A stretch of 64,000 nt of DNA, taken from assembly GCA_963997635.1 (NCBI GenBank), contig CAXEND010000005.1, positions 1 to 64,000 on the forward strand. The letters are read 5' to 3'. This document shows positions 62,887 to 64,000 of this stretch, piece by piece. This DNA is from GCA-2728135 sp002728135. GTDB taxonomy: Bacteria > Pseudomonadota > Alphaproteobacteria > UBA828. The stretch's first letter is position 1; the number at the start of each line of letters is the position of its first letter. A program made the position numbers and the translations under genes. Below the pieces are notes generated by a model, which was not told the DNA's origin, did no database searches, and saw nothing but the letters and a program-made list of their open reading frames with translations.

Positions 62887-63531
62887 ATGAAAAATCCAAG
62901 TGTAAATCGACTTGTGCTTGCTTCCGCCTCTCTCCAGAGGAAACAACTACTTTTGCAAATGGGAGCGAAGATAGATTTAGTATCGCCAGCGAATATTGAC
63001 GAAAGTCTTCACTCCAATGAACCTCCTAAATATTATGTTAATAGGATGGCTAAAGAGAAAACTTTAGCAATATCTCGATTTGAACAGGAATCATATGTCC
63101 TTGGAGCTGATACTGTGGTGATAGCCGGCACAAAAATCTTTCCTAAGACTGAGAATAATGAGACTGCTAAAGAATATTTACAACAATTGTCTGGTAGGCG
63201 TCATCAAGTGATAACATCCATAGCTGTTATTTCCCCTTTTGGTAAGCTATCAAGCAGATTAGTTATAACACGTGTTAAATTTAAGAGATTAAGTAATGCA
63301 GAGTTAAAAACTTATCTTAATACTAATGAATGGAAGGGTAGGGCAGGGGGATATGCAATTCAGGGAATTGGCGGGAGTCTTATAGAGTGGATAAATGGAT
63401 CTTATTCAAATGTTGTAGGGTTACCATTGTATGAAACTAAATGTACCTTGGAAGGTCTTGGCTGGAGGTGGAGCCCAAAGATTGATAGCTCGTTTGGTGG
63501 ATATGATTCTAAGCAAGGTATGAAATCATGA
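62887..63531 (+). CDS. maf: Maf-family nucleoside triphosphate pyrophosphatase
   Basis: A 214-residue Maf/YceF-type protein: 'LVLASASLQRKQLLLQMG' at the N-terminus, 'LGADTVVIAGTKIFPK', 'LSGRRHQVITSIAVI', and 'GRAGGYAIQGIGGSLIEWINGSY'. It hydrolyses non-canonical or modified nucleotides to monophosphates and is linked to septum control in some bacteria. Its stop overlaps the RNase G start by 4 bp (ATGA). Confidence 0.93.
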   Translation: MKNPSVNRLVLASASLQRKQLLLQMGAKIDLVSPANIDESLHSNEPPKYYVNRMAKEKTLAISRFEQESYVLGADTVVIAGTKIFPKTENNETAKEYLQQLSGRRHQVITSIAVISPFGKLSSRLVITRVKFKRLSNAELKTYLNTNEWKGRAGGYAIQGIGGSLIEWINGSYSNVVGLPLYETKCTLEGLGWRWSPKIDSSFGGYDSKQGMKS

Positions 63532-64000
63532 GCAGTGGAGGTGAGGTGTTTGTTTCATCGACACCATTTGCAAAATTCATTGCAGTTATTGATTCCTATG
63601 GCCAAGCCGTTGCTTTACGCTCAGAGACCAAGGGCCGAGAGAGTTTAGTGGGCGATATATGGTTAGGTAAGGTTGCAAGACCAGTGCCAGGCCATGAGGC
63701 AGTTTTTGTTTCTTTAGGTGATACTATAACAGGTATGCTACATGGTAGATTTGAACCTGGAACAATTATGGTAGTTCAAATTGTGCGGGATAGTTTTGGT
63801 TCAAAGGCTCCATTATTAACTAATTTACCAGTTTATTCCGGTAAATACTTACTTTACTGTCCAGAAGGAAAGATAGATAGAGTAAGCCGGAAAATAAAAA
63901 ACACTTTATTTCGTGAAAAATTAAAAAAATTACTGAATAAACTCAATAGACCAAAGGGTGCATTTATAGCTCGTCGGTTTTGTGACAATTCTGAGATTGA
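63528..64000 (+). CDS. Ribonuclease E/G family protein, N-terminal part (runs off window)
   Basis: The frame is open from the ATG at 63528 to the window end (about 157 codons). It reads 'FIAVIDSYGQAVALRSET', then 'SLVGDIWLGKVARPVPG' and 'EAVFVSLGDTITGMLHGRF', which match the S1 domain of RNase E/G ('VGDIYLGKV', 'AAFVDLG'). The place after maf is standard for this gene in alphaproteobacteria. Whether it is the shorter G form or E form cannot be told from the part present. Confidence 0.87.
   Translation, partial: MSSGGEVFVSSTPFAKFIAVIDSYGQAVALRSETKGRESLVGDIWLGKVARPVPGHEAVFVSLGDTITGMLHGRFEPGTIMVVQIVRDSFGSKAPLLTNLPVYSGKYLLYCPEGKIDRVSRKIKNTLFREKLKKLLNKLNRPKGAFIARRFCDNSEI

Noticed and set aside
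1..64000. CRISPR arrays, insertion sequences, toxin-antitoxin or defence loci
   Set aside because: No regularly spaced repeats, transposase motifs or recognisable defence genes were found; the only mobile trace is the integrase fragment at 12212-12403.

Overview
This window is an AT-rich, gene-dense stretch of chromosome that looks like a marine planktonic alphaproteobacterium, probably Rhodospirillales-like; the exact lineage cannot be fixed from the sequence alone. The main support is a set of alphaproteobacterial housekeeping blocks: HDAC-like/xseB/ispA/tlyA, aroC/fabI/surface antigen/pdxH, and dcd/murA/DUF2948/hisG/hisD/UPF0262/LMW phosphatase/maf/RNase G. Short spacers, 1-4 bp start/stop overlaps and frequent TTG or GTG starts fit a compact genome.

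Region 1 (1-8.5 kb) is a plus-strand catabolic operon: an enolase-superfamily dehydratase, a 65-residue Cys4 mini-protein, a fused HyuA-HyuB protein, an enoyl-CoA hydratase/isomerase, an 84-residue unknown and an acyl-CoA ligase. A hotdog thioesterase faces it. Region 2 (8.5-12.6 kb) holds a SOUL lipoprotein, a DUF3429 membrane protein, an exported MORN-repeat/trypsin-like protease, a Sel1-like protein and an integrase remnant next to tRNA-Lys. Region 3 (12.6-25.8 kb) is mixed accessory metabolism: aldehyde dehydrogenase, FAD amine oxidase-like enzyme, two luciferase-like oxidoreductases, two NTF2-like proteins, a VOC protein, an ABC-F ATPase, YajQ, an MFS carrier and several small exported or unknown proteins.

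Region 4 (26-40 kb) has two more HyuA/HyuB pairs. One lies downstream of a 3-hydroxyisobutyrate dehydrogenase-like gene. The other heads a minus-strand run hyuA-hyuB-ornithine cyclodeaminase-N-formylglutamate amidohydrolase-MFS-EamA, which reads as an import and degradation route for a cyclic amide or amino-acid derivative. With the fused version, the window carries three architectures of the same ATP-dependent enzyme family.

Region 5 (40-50 kb) is mainly housekeeping: HtrA, HDAC-like deacetylase, xseB, ispA, tlyA, a hydroxyacid dehydrogenase, an AhpD-like protein, aroC, fabI, a surface antigen and pdxH. Region 6 (50-57 kb) is a type III glutamine synthetase gene (gamma-glutamylmethylamide synthetase-like) followed by a four-subunit sarcosine oxidase/N-methylglutamate dehydrogenase set, suggesting methylamine or methylated-amine use. 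Region 7 (57-64 kb) has tRNA-Thr, a tiny basic protein, dcd, and the murA-to-RNase G block, which runs off the window end. dxs (between ispA and tlyA) and infA (before maf) are absent from the places they usually occupy in this group. No CRISPR array, intact prophage or insertion sequence was seen.
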